A stretch of DNA of 64,000 nt from Anaerolineaceae bacterium (GTDB lineage: Bacteria > Chloroflexota > Anaerolineae > Anaerolineales > Anaerolineaceae). This document shows, one piece after another, positions 52,626 to 61,558 of the stretch (the first letter of the stretch is position 1; each line of letters opens with the position of its first letter). Below the pieces are notes generated by a model. The model was not told the DNA's origin, searched no databases, and saw nothing but the letters and a program-made list of their open reading frames with translations. The position numbers were made by a program, and so were the translations under genes. The stretch lies in the NCBI GenBank assembly GCA_028714615.1, contig JAQTMA010000002.1, positions 12,921-76,920 of the forward strand, in the 5' to 3' direction.

Positions 52626-54759
52626 CGTGTAGCACTTCCTCCCAAGTGGGCGATTGCAGATGCCCATCCAAAATTGACTGGGAATTCAATCGATCTTCAA
52701 GTAAAGCATAAACATCCTGGTTTGCCTGCAAAAGTAGATAGGAAGCTTTGTTTAAAAGCCAAAACATTCGTCTAACTTCTTCGTCAATCTTGTTTTCTCT
52801 ATCGACCCCAATTCTAGGAATTAAAAGATCATCAATTACATCAGGATCCACTCTAGGAAGTGTCGAGCCAACTGTTACATCGACAATTTGATATAAGGCC
52901 AAATTACTCTTTACAACAAAGAAAAGGTAAAAAGCTGGTATTTGTTGATTGGGCCGATAGACCATTAACTCAGTTGAACCACTTGCTTTATCAAGATAGG
53001 GGGGACACACGCTTACTTTATTTAGGTTAGGCCGAAGTCGGGATATTAAAACATCCCCCTTTTGAAATATTCTAGCTGCACTGGCATCCTTGAGTCCTGC
53101 AAGCGTGCTTAAGTCAAAGTATCCTGTTTGACCATCGATATCAGCTAGACCAATAAAAGGGAGAACATCAAACTCTGAGTCAAGCTTCCTATCAGATTGA
53201 CGGGGAGCAATTATCGAAAGTCGATCCAAAGGCACTTTTGTAGATTGAAGCCTAGATATTACATTCATACGGCGGGGGTGAAAGTATTGAGGACCTAGTT
53301 TGTGTTCTACAATTTCCCTTTGAACCCAAATCGATACCGGTCTTTTTTCTACAAGCCAATAATCTTGTGACTGCAACTGTGTGATTTCTAATTCTTCAAA
53401 ATAATCTCCATACAAAGTTAATTGAAGTGCGTCTGATAATATCTCTTGAGAACCTACCCATAAAGACCGTGCGTGTAATCTACATTTCTCTGCCAAGTGA
53501 ATTTTCTCACCGATAAAGTCTTGAATGCGGCGGTCAGGCAAAGGCAGTCGTAACGCTTTGACACCGTCATAATCAATTGCAGGTCGCGTTAATCCAACTT
53601 GCTGCTGTTGTATTTGCGCTTGACCATACTTACTATTGAGATAAGCTGACACGAAGCGCGGATTAATATCCTCATTGAAATGCACTTTTACCGAATGCTG
53701 ACTAATATTGGCGGGTAAACATTCAGGATATACCACCGCTGAGGTAAAGCTACCAGTTATTGTCAGAAGCAAATCATCAGTTTCCAGTACTGAACGCTCT
53801 AATATCTGATGATCTTCTGGCGAAATGTAAACAACATCTGATAAATCAATCCAATTTGGTGCAATATTTTGGGAACGAATAAATCGTATGCCTTCTTTTA
53901 GATATATAGCTCCAAGCGGTGTCGCTCCGCCAGCAAGTCCTCCCTCCTGGCGTATTTTTTCTCCTAAGCGCACACTATCCGCCCGTTCTGCCAACATTTC
54001 ATCGATCTGAATGAATGAGGGTTGGAAAGGATGAGCATCAATTCTTTCGCTTATGATATGGGGAGAAACCCATACTATAGCCGGTAGTTGGCTGGCGATT
54101 TGGTATCCTTTACCTTGATAGCTTGTCTTGTCTATGGACACTTTTACAGGTGGGCGATGCACAGATGAAATCAATGCAATACGATCACCTTTAGATTCAG
54201 CGATTTCTTTGATTTCATCAATCACATCGATCAAGAACTGCCTCAGGCGCGCAGCCAAATTACTTGCTGTAAATGTATGGATGCCTTGCTGCCTCGCTAA
54301 CACTTCATAACTTGTAGAAAACAGCCGATTCCAGATCGCTTCGGCATTTTCCAAACTTGGCCCCTTTTTTGTAGGAATAATCCGTAGAACATCGATTAAT
54401 TTGCGATAATAAACTGGAACAGTAAACGGCTTATTACGCTGGCGTTCGGGGGCATAGTAGTGGATGAAGAAAGAATTAACACCGCCGCGATATGTCAGAC
54501 CAAATAAGCCCTCGGATTCTCCAATCCTTGCCACCGGTATAACCAGCAACGATACCGAAAAAGGCTCTTCCAGAATTTCTCGTAAGATGGTGCGGCAAAT
54601 ACCGGTCACATAATATTGCCAGGCAACATCTTTGATCTCTACGGCGATGGTTCCCTGGCCTTCGGCGTCTTCGTCATATTCAACCGCGACAATATGGTCG
54701 GGCAACTCATTTTTCAGCCGGGTTTCAAATTCGGCGAATTGGTCAGATGATAAAGGCAA
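52600..54759 (-). CDS. HsdS-like DNA specificity protein with N-terminal extension
   Basis: A 719-aa protein. The first 190 residues are not typical of HsdS and are mostly alpha/beta, possibly a sensor or interaction domain. Two target-recognition domains follow. The first (about 230-420) contains DDLLLTITGSF (about 323), a VGLTRPAIDYDGVKALRLPLP segment and a helical arm. The second (about 520-690) contains KGDVLISRLRPN (about 566), VGSTLPRVDPDVIDDLLIP and a C-terminal helix. HsdS-type proteins choose the DNA site for the methylase encoded two genes upstream. Length well above the usual 400-450 aa is due to the extension. There is no HsdR gene. Confidence 0.8.
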   Translation of the reverse strand: MPLSSDQFAEFETRLKNELPDHIVAVEYDEDAEGQGTIAVEIKDVAWQYYVTGICRTILREILEEPFSVSLLVIPVARIGESEGLFGLTYRGGVNSFFIHYYAPERQRNKPFTVPVYYRKLIDVLRIIPTKKGPSLENAEAIWNRLFSTSYEVLARQQGIHTFTASNLAARLRQFLIDVIDEIKEIAESKGDRIALISSVHRPPVKVSIDKTSYQGKGYQIASQLPAIVWVSPHIISERIDAHPFQPSFIQIDEMLAERADSVRLGEKIRQEGGLAGGATPLGAIYLKEGIRFIRSQNIAPNWIDLSDVVYISPEDHQILERSVLETDDLLLTITGSFTSAVVYPECLPANISQHSVKVHFNEDINPRFVSAYLNSKYGQAQIQQQQVGLTRPAIDYDGVKALRLPLPDRRIQDFIGEKIHLAEKCRLHARSLWVGSQEILSDALQLTLYGDYFEELEITQLQSQDYWLVEKRPVSIWVQREIVEHKLGPQYFHPRRMNVISRLQSTKVPLDRLSIIAPRQSDRKLDSEFDVLPFIGLADIDGQTGYFDLSTLAGLKDASAARIFQKGDVLISRLRPNLNKVSVCPPYLDKASGSTELMVYRPNQQIPAFYLFFVVKSNLALYQIVDVTVGSTLPRVDPDVIDDLLIPRIGVDRENKIDEEVRRMFWLLNKASYLLLQANQDVYALLEDRLNSQSILDGHLQSPTWEEVLHDVEASLAA

Positions 54760-55381
54760 GATGGTACCCTCGTGAAGTAATAAATCGCTGGCTCTGATTT
54801 AGGTATTCTTCAACTGTATCGCAGATCACTAGAGCCGCCAACTCCAAATCATTAAAGGCGGTTGAACGCACTCCGTTAGGATAACGCCCTGCATAACGAC
54901 CTGTGTAGATAAGCTGAGTGAGCAAGTTGTAGTCAGCACAATTTCTCAACGGATGCCAAGCTAATAAGGTGTTATGAAAATTAGGATGCCAGCTATCCCC
55001 AGTTGTCAACGCATCCAATTGTTGGGGTAGCGTCCCATGATTGCCGCGGCCCATCCCCCAATCGCGTTTGCAAGCGGATAAGCTGACTGATCGAGCAGCA
55101 GTGAACATGGCGTAGTATCCACGACTGATTAATTGTCGAGCGACATGTGGATCGGGTAACCTGGCTTCAAGTTCACGGATCAGTCGATAATACGCTATCG
55201 AAAGCTCAAACCGGGTCGAGACAATTTCTTGGACCATGGCCTGACCGGCTACATTCCAAACGAGATGTCCGGTCGTGGGATCTGGTGTCGCTAAACCTTC
55301 GGCCAAAAAATCGGCCTGGCTGGGGTGTCCATTCGGACTGCTAAATTCGTTGATTTCTTGAAAATAGTCGGGGATTGGCAT
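54743..55381 (-). CDS. HEPN-like protein of the defence operon
   Basis: A 212-aa helical protein. The core SRGYYAMFTAARSVSLSA (about 80-100) and the later LRNCADYNLL (about 145-155) match the helix pattern of HEPN-domain proteins, many of which are RNases or toxin-like partners in defence loci. The classic R-x(4-6)-H catalytic motif is not clearly present, so an RNA-cleaving role is unproven. It lies between the methylase gene (57-bp gap) and the specificity gene (17-bp overlap). Confidence 0.5.
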   Translation of the reverse strand: MPIPDYFQEINEFSSPNGHPSQADFLAEGLATPDPTTGHLVWNVAGQAMVQEIVSTRFELSIAYYRLIRELEARLPDPHVARQLISRGYYAMFTAARSVSLSACKRDWGMGRGNHGTLPQQLDALTTGDSWHPNFHNTLLAWHPLRNCADYNLLTQLIYTGRYAGRYPNGVRSTAFNDLELAALVICDTVEEYLNQSQRFITSRGYHLAFII

Positions 55382-55438
55382 AACGATCCGAGAAAATTCT
55401 TGAACCCAACCTACCCATTAAACCTGAATTCAATCAGG

Positions 55439-57367
55439 TTACAAATGCCCTCGCTCATACGCCTCAGCAATGGATACTAAATCATTACCCGCCGGATCAG
55501 GGACTTCCACGTTTCCTTTTTTTAGATAACCAACGTGTTCTGCAACAGCCATAAAAATGGCACCTTGCTCCTCACCAGGGTGACGTTTCTTATGTAAATA
55601 TAGGAAGCTGGTTTTAGCCCCTGTTCCGCTGATGGCGAAGGCTTCGGTCGGCAAACTGACAACAGCTTTGATGACTGCCTTGCCACCTAGGAACTGGCCG
55701 GTTTCACTGTCTTTCACACCTATCAGATACTCACGAATATGCTGATCGCCGCTGTTGGATAAAATACTATCTGGTACAACGATCAACAGCCGCCCGCCTG
55801 GCTTGAGAAGTTGAAGATTACGGTCAATGAACAACGCAGCCGGGTCAGCTTTTTCCAACGGCTTGCGCGTACGGGCTTTATTGCCAGGAGTCCATTTCCA
55901 GCCCAATTCCAATCCATCACTGCCCGGCCCTTCACCGCGCATTTTGGTCAATCCCGGCTCATCATCATATTTGCCGGCCCCAAAGGGTGGATTGGTCACC
56001 AACAGGTCAAACTTGCCAATCAGCCGGTCAATGATTGGATCGGTGATCGAATCTTGCACTCGCAGCAGGCGGTGATGGCTAGCGCCATAGGCCAGCAGGT
56101 TGATGTGTGCCTTGGTGATTGAACTGGGCGAAGCGTCAGCGCCAAACAGGCTGTAGGCTTTGAGCTTCTCCAACCAGGTCAGGCGATGCTTAGGGGTACG
56201 CAAGTCGTAATCCAGCACCAGGCGTTTCATCTGTGCCAGCGAGCCCACCACAAACGACCCTGTCCCGCAACAGATATCGCCAGCCAGAAATTCCGGCTTG
56301 TCGTCCGGCTGGCCATGCCAGCCTTGCCAGAGCGCTTCCGGACCAATGTCATGAAAAGCCATGCGCACCATGCAATCTACGATTTCTTTGCGGGTCAGGT
56401 AGGTAGCTAGGCCACCAGAGGATAGATATTTGCCACGCAGCAAAGCATTAAACGCCCAGCCGAGCAGATCTTCTGCTACCCGATCTGGATCGTGATCGGC
56501 GTCCACACCGAGCTGTACCCCTTCGAAGATGCTAACCGCGTACGCTAGCACACCAGGATCATTAATGCGGAAGGGTTCATCCGGTGGGAAAATGCTGTGC
56601 GTACCGCCATTAGCCAGATCAGGCATTTGGTAGTCGGGATGACGGGAGATTTCTTTGAATGCCGCCGCAATCTCATCCACAGCCTGAGCCTTATTCTGGC
56701 GAATGTAGTCAGCGCGAAAGATTTGCGCCAATGGCCTGCCGCGCCCAGGGCCTTCTAGCAATGGATCATTTGGATGCCGTTCGGTGTGAATCTTCAGGAA
56801 GATCACTTTCCCAACTTCATCTATCGCCTCGTTGGTGGTTCCAACACCAGCACGACGCTTGTAAATTTCTTCGTGCAGTTGGTTGAAGCGATTCTGTAAA
56901 TCCAGGTAGTCGCCGCGGCGGAACTCGGCAGCTTCGCGCTGAATGCGCCGTCGGCGAGTGGTTGAGATGGCCTCACGCGCCTCGCCGCGCCAATTCTCCT
57001 GGAGGGGCAGCGCCTGGACAGCACTCTCCTTAGCCATGTCAAAGTAGTAGTCGAAAGATCCGTCGCTGACCCAGACATAGCGGGCGATCTGGTCGAGGCC
57101 GACGCTGCCGGCCTTGAACTGGGCGTCTTTCTGGATAGCTTCATTATCCACCTGGCCGGATGGCGCCGGGTGGCACAAAACCACCGGGTCGCCCTGGTCA
57201 AAAGCCACCAAGGCAGCGGTATCTTCAATGCCCTCTAAACCGGCGAAACCGCTCAGTCTGTAAGGGCTGCGTAAATCGGTGTAACCCAACTCCTGAAGCG
57301 CCTGGCGCATGCGTTCCAAAACACCGTCTGCACCTGTTGGTTCGGTTGATTTCCCTTTTCTCATCAA
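55439..57367 (-). CDS. N6-adenine DNA methyltransferase (HsdM-type)
   Basis: A 642-aa type I-like methylase. An N-terminal restriction-enzyme-like region (residues 1-150, FDQGDPVVLCHPAP region) precedes the helical HsdM N-domain. The SAM-binding motif DICCGTGSF is at about 364-371 and the catalytic NPPF motif in LVTNPPFGAG at about 455-458. A C-terminal GRLLIVVPDSILS region follows. It would methylate adenine at the site chosen by the HsdS-like protein. The gene overlaps the first operon gene by 4 bp. Without HsdR, methylation must license self DNA for another effector in the operon. Confidence 0.9.
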   Translation of the reverse strand: MMRKGKSTEPTGADGVLERMRQALQELGYTDLRSPYRLSGFAGLEGIEDTAALVAFDQGDPVVLCHPAPSGQVDNEAIQKDAQFKAGSVGLDQIARYVWVSDGSFDYYFDMAKESAVQALPLQENWRGEAREAISTTRRRRIQREAAEFRRGDYLDLQNRFNQLHEEIYKRRAGVGTTNEAIDEVGKVIFLKIHTERHPNDPLLEGPGRGRPLAQIFRADYIRQNKAQAVDEIAAAFKEISRHPDYQMPDLANGGTHSIFPPDEPFRINDPGVLAYAVSIFEGVQLGVDADHDPDRVAEDLLGWAFNALLRGKYLSSGGLATYLTRKEIVDCMVRMAFHDIGPEALWQGWHGQPDDKPEFLAGDICCGTGSFVVGSLAQMKRLVLDYDLRTPKHRLTWLEKLKAYSLFGADASPSSITKAHINLLAYGASHHRLLRVQDSITDPIIDRLIGKFDLLVTNPPFGAGKYDDEPGLTKMRGEGPGSDGLELGWKWTPGNKARTRKPLEKADPAALFIDRNLQLLKPGGRLLIVVPDSILSNSGDQHIREYLIGVKDSETGQFLGGKAVIKAVVSLPTEAFAISGTGAKTSFLYLHKKRHPGEEQGAIFMAVAEHVGYLKKGNVEVPDPAGNDLVSIAEAYERGHL

Positions 57368-57780
57368 TGCTCCTTGCGTTGCGAGAATACCATCCGCCCG
57401 GCGTTGTTTTTAAATTGGGCCACAAGCGTCGTTCGGATAAAATCTTGTGCAAAACCGGTTTCCTGCGCCACTGCCTGTGTCAGAGCGCCGATCAGCACAC
57501 CGGGTTGGCTGCTGGCCTGGAAATAGGATTGGGCGGCAGAAATGATGCGCTCCTCAGGACTGCGCTCGGCGGCTGCTATCGTCCAGCGCCCGTCTGGCAG
57601 GTGTTGGGCGCATGGATGCAGCCGCAGCAGCAGACGCAGAACATCTTCCCCTTGGGGCAAGGCAGCCAGGGTGGGCAGATGGGGCAACAGTTCGCCCAGG
57701 CTGCGTGCCTGGCCATCGGCCAACAGACGCGCAATTTCCGTGTAGATAGGTGCATTATTATGAAAAGGGTTTACAGGCAT
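57364..57780 (-). CDS. Small possible winged-helix protein, first gene of defence operon
   Basis: I start this 138-aa protein at ATG 57780; an open frame reaching 57864 extends past the predicted promoter and is unlikely. The N-terminal part has helices IYTEIARLLADGQARSL and LGELLPHLPTL, then RWTIAAAERSP. The C-terminal part is helical (IGALTQAVAQETGF, IRTTLVAQF). This fits a small winged-helix regulator, perhaps controlling the operon, but no family is recognised. It overlaps the methylase gene by 4 bp. Confidence 0.5.
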   Translation of the reverse strand: MPVNPFHNNAPIYTEIARLLADGQARSLGELLPHLPTLAALPQGEDVLRLLLRLHPCAQHLPDGRWTIAAAERSPEERIISAAQSYFQASSQPGVLIGALTQAVAQETGFAQDFIRTTLVAQFKNNAGRMVFSQRKEH

Positions 57781-57790
57781 AGGTGATTGA

Positions 57791-57819
57791 AGTATAGCCC
57801 AAATCCAGGCAGGCGGCAA
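57791..57819 (-). promoter_or_regulatory. Predicted promoter of the defence operon, near-leaderless
   Basis: On the minus strand TTGCCG (57819-57814), a 17-bp spacer and TATACT (57796-57791) precede the first ATG (57780). The predicted start near 57784 leaves only about four bases, so the mRNA would be nearly leaderless and would lack a ribosome site, as is common in some Chloroflexota and Actinomycetota. Confidence 0.5.
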
Positions 57820-57864
57820 CGACATCAGACCGGATGCTTTTTTGATAGCTATACAACTTCTCAA

Positions 57865-58584
57865 TTGCTCACCGAGTTGGCTGATGATCTTTTACAATCT
57901 AAGCATACACTCCCACCAGATTACACATTATGGGTAACCTCTGTATGTCTTTATCTAAGGACAGGATTAATTTAGAGGTGCTCCCGGTTGGGAGCGCCTC
58001 TTTTTTCAGTTGAATGTGCGGGTAACACAGCAATCGGCTCCGTTTAGCCGAAGTTCGGTTCCTCAAACTCCTTCTTCGTCTCTTCGGGCTGTGGGCGTTC
58101 GGGCCAGATTCGAAGTTTCGAATCTAGCTGGCGATCAGGCCAGCATAGCCCTTATTGTTGTAGATCTGGTAGGTCAGGCGGTCAGCCTCTGCGGGAGGAT
58201 CTCGGCGCCATCGCGGGTGAAGGCGTTGACGGTCAGCCACAGAGAAGGTGTGTATTTCGTCGTCCGATTCTCCTCATCGCCATTGTTCTTACCCATGCCC
58301 AGCGCTAAGTGCTATCCGGATGCGGGCTAGAAATTACCGGCGTCAGATTAACTTCGATTTGTGATATGTTAAATTGTTGAGAGGTGGGGCCTTAACCTGA
58401 CCTCATCTGTTACTCGAAAACAATGTCGATCTTGTTCAAGAAATAACTCCAAGGCTTCGCGTAGGTTCTCGGAAAGCACGGAAGGCATTTGTGTCGGAAT
58501 ATGGGCCTTCAAATTCTAACCATTTTAATGCCTACCTTTTTCAAGAAAATTGCAGGAGATCCGTTTTTATTTTAAAAAACACAG
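57865..58584. other. Gap between defence operon and integrase gene
   Basis: About 720 bases with no supported gene. It holds one strong plus-strand terminator (57975-58006) and AT-rich sequence next to the integrase end. A 106-codon frame at 58010-58330 starts without a ribosome site and has no motif. No tRNA or direct repeat that could be an attachment site was found. Confidence 0.4.
57975..58006 (+). terminator. Strong intrinsic terminator (plus strand)
   Basis: GAGGTGCTCCC (57975-57985) pairs with GGGAGCGCCTC (57990-58000) through one G-T wobble around a GGTT loop, followed by TTTTTT (58001-58006). The transcript it would end is not obvious because the neighbouring genes are on the other strand; it may protect the defence operon from antisense read-through. 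Confidence 0.7.
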
Positions 58585-59508
58585 TTAGAAATTATCCAAC
58601 TCACTTATCGCGTCCTCCAGATCCTGCACTCCGGGCGTTGTGTAAATTCGGGTCGTATTGAGGTTGCTATGCCCGAGTAAGGTCGCCACTTTATCCAGGC
58701 TGACCCCGCTGTCAATTAAAGACTTGGCAAAAGTATGCCGCAAAGTATGAGGCGTTATATCCTTGAAATCCATAGTATCGGTGAAACGAGCTACTGCTCG
58801 TTGAACCGTCTTGCTTTGGACAGCTTCATTTCTCTGCCCCAGAAATAGGTTTTCATTTTCAATCTCCGGCCTGGCTCGAAGATAATCGAGAATTGCTTTT
58901 CGCGCCCTGATATTCAACGGGATCTCACGTCTCTTGGTACCTTTCCCTTCTCGCACAATAACACTCCCCTTACGCTCATCCAAGATAATGTCACTTAAAC
59001 GTAATTGGATAATTTCCCCAACGCGCAAGCCAGCATACAAGATTATTTTCACAATTGCAGCATCACGCAAGTACATCAAGCGGAGACGAGGGTAACGATG
59101 AACGGCATCTTCAACTTCTTTATCAACGGCTCTCAATAATGTTGCTCGCTGCTTTTTATCCAGCCACTTCGGAGCCAGTGCCGTCTCTCGAACAGCCTTT
59201 ACTCCCTGAACCGGATTGCGAGCATTTTTGACGTACCCAGCCTGCTCCAGCCAATGAGCATAGGCCGCCAGAGCGGCCAGCCGCCGGTTAATCGTCTTCG
59301 GTTTATTAGCCTGGTCAAGCAAATACTGCTTGTAACCCCTTACCGCCTCATTTGTCAAAGCTCCGGAGGTGAGTGGCTCTTTCGAATGCTTCTCGAACCA
59401 CTGTGCAAACAGGCGCACATCCCCAACGTACCCGGCGATTGTCACAGGCGAGCGATCCTCGGCCAGCAAGTAAGCCTGAAATTCTTCCAGATGCAGTTCG
59501 TCAGCCAT
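58585..59508 (-). CDS. Tyrosine recombinase/integrase (XerC/D-like)
   Basis: A 307-aa recombinase. I start at ATG 59508, which has GGAG about eight bases upstream; longer frames run to 59568. The SAM-like N-terminal domain spans about 1-90. The catalytic domain has Arg in AGLRVGEI (about 161), HTLRHTFAKS (about 248-252), GHSNLNTTRIY (His near 274, Tyr near 286) and a Lys strand before it (SVIVREGKGTKRREIP). The full set R-K-H-R-H-Y is present. It may integrate the element or resolve dimers of a plasmid-like form. Confidence 0.9.
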   Translation of the reverse strand: MADELHLEEFQAYLLAEDRSPVTIAGYVGDVRLFAQWFEKHSKEPLTSGALTNEAVRGYKQYLLDQANKPKTINRRLAALAAYAHWLEQAGYVKNARNPVQGVKAVRETALAPKWLDKKQRATLLRAVDKEVEDAVHRYPRLRLMYLRDAAIVKIILYAGLRVGEIIQLRLSDIILDERKGSVIVREGKGTKRREIPLNIRARKAILDYLRARPEIENENLFLGQRNEAVQSKTVQRAVARFTDTMDFKDITPHTLRHTFAKSLIDSGVSLDKVATLLGHSNLNTTRIYTTPGVQDLEDAISELDNF

Positions 59509-59622
59509 TTTTCTTCTCCATCCTTGTTTTATCGTTTTAGCCCTTTTCAGGGCGATTTTTACCCTCATGACCTGATGTAGCCCTTTATTTCTTTGCGAAG
59601 TTCCTGGGCCTTCCTGGTGGTT

Positions 59623-59720
59623 GATAGGACGCCCTATCCCTCAAAATGGCATTTTCTATAGGGCGCCCTAATAGGACGTCCTGTTAGGGCGCCCTATCTT
59701 TTGGTATAGGACGCCCTATC
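59623..59720. repeat. Array of five ATAGGRCGYCCTAT palindromes (candidate partition site)
   Basis: Palindromes are centred near 59630, 59664, 59677, 59690 and 59712 (GATAGGACGCCCTATC, TATAGGGCGCCCTA, AATAGGACGTCCTGTT, GTTAGGGCGCCCTATC and TATAGGACGCCCTATC). Three are spaced exactly 13 bp. The last overlaps the stop of the ribbon-helix-helix gene. Arrays next to a ParA/RHH gene pair are usually the centromere (parS/parC) bound by the RHH protein and often double as the operator. Their position just upstream of the integrase gene is also compatible with integrase control. Confidence 0.7.
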
Positions 59721-60138
59721 ATGTGCCATTTTCGCTATTTCGGCGAACCTCTTCGTCATGCCGCTTCAGGTCGAGGTTCCACTCGAATTTCCGGCAGCCT
59801 GAGGCGGTCTTGTAACCCCAAAGGCTTATCATGCTCTTCTCCAATTGATGCACCGGGCTGTAGAGCAGAAAGGCAACCAGCTGGCTGACTGGCACCCCTT
59901 CTTTCTTCGCCAACACTTCCAGGCGCTTTTTGAGATCAACCGGCAGGTCCAGGTTGACCCGGTTTACCAGACGTCTTTGTGTTCGCTCCCGTTCTTTCTT
60001 TCGCTGAGATCGTTGGTTCTTGGGCAAGTGGGACTCGACCTGACGGCGCTGCCCCTGGCCTAGGAGAGACTCCACGGCCGGGTCAACACCCGAAAGTTCA
60101 TCAAAACCGGTGAAACCTTCTTGTGTTGCGTTTTTCAT
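59719..60138 (-). CDS. Ribbon-helix-helix partition protein (ParB/ParG-like)
   Basis: A 139-aa protein. The N-terminal 50 residues are polar and disordered-looking (SHLPKNQRSQRKKER basic stretch), followed by a ribbon-helix-helix domain at about 55-105 (VNLDLPVDLKKRLEVLAKKEGVPVSQLVAFLL). The C-terminus is polar. Such proteins bind the centromere and stimulate ParA in type Ib partition systems. It overlaps parA (ATGA) and is followed directly by the palindrome array. Confidence 0.7.
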   Translation of the reverse strand: MKNATQEGFTGFDELSGVDPAVESLLGQGQRRQVESHLPKNQRSQRKKERERTQRRLVNRVNLDLPVDLKKRLEVLAKKEGVPVSQLVAFLLYSPVHQLEKSMISLWGYKTASGCRKFEWNLDLKRHDEEVRRNSENGT

Positions 60139-60908
60139 AGCAACTCCTTTACGCGATCTAAAACTTGGATGTAACCTCCAATTTGTTTGCTTCCCTGATC
60201 GTAGCCAATCAGGGCTTTTGCATTCGGTTCATGTTCCCAGAGGGTTTTGCCATAGCGGCTGGCTACCCGGCACTGCGTATCCTGAGGGATGGGCGGTAAG
60301 ACCAACCGCCCAAAGGTTTGTGCCAGGTGGACGAGCTGCTCGTGGCTTTCCAGAGTCACCCGCTCATAAAAAGTTGGTAGGATCCCGGCTACCTTGCAGT
60401 GACTGATGCGCTTCAATGCCGCTAAGGTTTGCAGGGCATCCCGAACCCCATTCACCGCCAGCTTGTCCAGTCGAGTAGGGATCAGGAGGAAATCAGATGC
60501 GACCAGGGCAGCGAAGTGCAGTAGGTCCACCGAGGGGGCACAATCCAGGGCAACCACATCATAGCCGGAGCCTTGCAACACGTCCGCCAGAACATACTCT
60601 CGCAAGGTGACTCCCGCCAATGTTTGCTTCAAAGCGGTCGTAGTCTTGTCCGAACGGATGATATCCAGACGATCCAGTCCGCTTGGGGTAACAGCCTGTT
60701 CGAGTGAGCAGTGTAAATCGGGCGAGAGCAGCCGGCGCAAATCGTCTCCATGAGGGAGGCCCAAGCTATCGGCGACATTCCCCTGGGTGTCCAGATCGAT
60801 CAAGAGCACCCGGCAGCCCATCTTTGCTAGTCCAGAAGCAAGAGTGACCGCTGTTGTGGTTTTGCCCACCCCGCCTTTCTGGTTCAAAATTGCAATAGTG
60901 GTTGGCAC
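60135..60908 (-). CDS. parA: ParA-family partition ATPase
   Basis: A 257-aa ATPase with the deviant Walker A NQKGGVGKTTTAVTL (residues 8-22), Walker A' in VLLIDLDTQGN and Walker B VVALDCAPSV. It has no N-terminal helix-turn-helix, so it belongs to the smaller type Ib ParA group. It would segregate the element together with the RHH protein and the palindromic centromere. Its position between the rep-like and integrase genes suggests that the element spends time as a replicating circle. Confidence 0.92.
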   Translation of the reverse strand: MPTTIAILNQKGGVGKTTTAVTLASGLAKMGCRVLLIDLDTQGNVADSLGLPHGDDLRRLLSPDLHCSLEQAVTPSGLDRLDIIRSDKTTTALKQTLAGVTLREYVLADVLQGSGYDVVALDCAPSVDLLHFAALVASDFLLIPTRLDKLAVNGVRDALQTLAALKRISHCKVAGILPTFYERVTLESHEQLVHLAQTFGRLVLPPIPQDTQCRVASRYGKTLWEHEPNAKALIGYDQGSKQIGGYIQVLDRVKELL

Positions 60909-61057
60909 GTAGTCCTCCTAGAATCAGCTTGACGATCTTGAAATCTTGCGAAGTAACTCAGAGGTGTATCCTCCCATGCCGCCAGAGCCAGACCCACCAG
61001 GCCGGACGTAGGAGGGAAGAAATTACTTTGGTTTTTCATCCAAGCCTTCTGGTGGGT

Positions 61058-61531
61058 TTAGCTCCACCAATCGTGGGGCAGATCCAAAAAATCGGGGGAG
61101 TCCGCATCTTCATGGCTCTGCGAGAGCAGTTGGGTCCATAACCACTGCTGTTCGATGAATATCTGTTGGTTGAGATCCGCTTCCTTGGGTTTCCTCCAAC
61201 GGGCATTAGGCTCACGGAGCCACATGCTGGTTGCGCCTGTGGTAAGCTGCCGAAAAGTGCGCAGAATCCTGATCAGGCGCCGGATGACGAGGTATGCGGC
61301 CAGACTGAGGAGAACAACGATGATCAGCGTAACCAGCGACAGGATCAGAGTCTGGCCGCGGCTCACGTCGCTGACGCCCTGGGCGGCGATCCGCCCTGCC
61401 CGAGCAGCACCTTGAGCGGCCCGCCCCGCCTCGACGACGTTTTGAGCCCGGGCAAGATTGCCCGTATTTTCACTGGTACCACAGGCGGTTAGTATCGCCG
61501 CGAATAAGACAAACAAACCGATCTTTTTCAT
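61058..61531 (-). CDS. Small lipoprotein with central membrane helix
   Basis: A 157-aa protein with a signal peptide and lipobox (FVLFAAILTACGT; lipidated Cys about 17). A Gln/Ala-rich linker (VVEAGRAAQGAARAGRIAAQG) follows, then a hydrophobic helix LVTLIIVVLLSLAAYLVI (about 75-95) and a basic/polar C-terminus. Function is unknown. It lies between parA and the replication gene; entry exclusion or surface proteins are possible in such places, but nothing specific is seen. Confidence 0.55.
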   Translation of the reverse strand: MKKIGLFVLFAAILTACGTSENTGNLARAQNVVEAGRAAQGAARAGRIAAQGVSDVSRGQTLILSLVTLIIVVLLSLAAYLVIRRLIRILRTFRQLTTGATSMWLREPNARWRKPKEADLNQQIFIEQQWLWTQLLSQSHEDADSPDFLDLPHDWWS

Positions 61532-61558
61532 GCCACACCTCCCTATCGAATGAACGAG

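Noticed and set aside
39373..57780. Operon as BREX, DISARM or a plain type I restriction system
   Set aside because: No PglZ, BrxL, DrmA/DrmB helicase or HsdR is present. The giant ATPase has only a general resemblance to BrxC/PglY.
58010..58330. 106-codon plus-strand frame after the terminator
   Set aside because: It begins right after a terminator, lacks a ribosome site and has no recognisable motif; composition looks non-coding.
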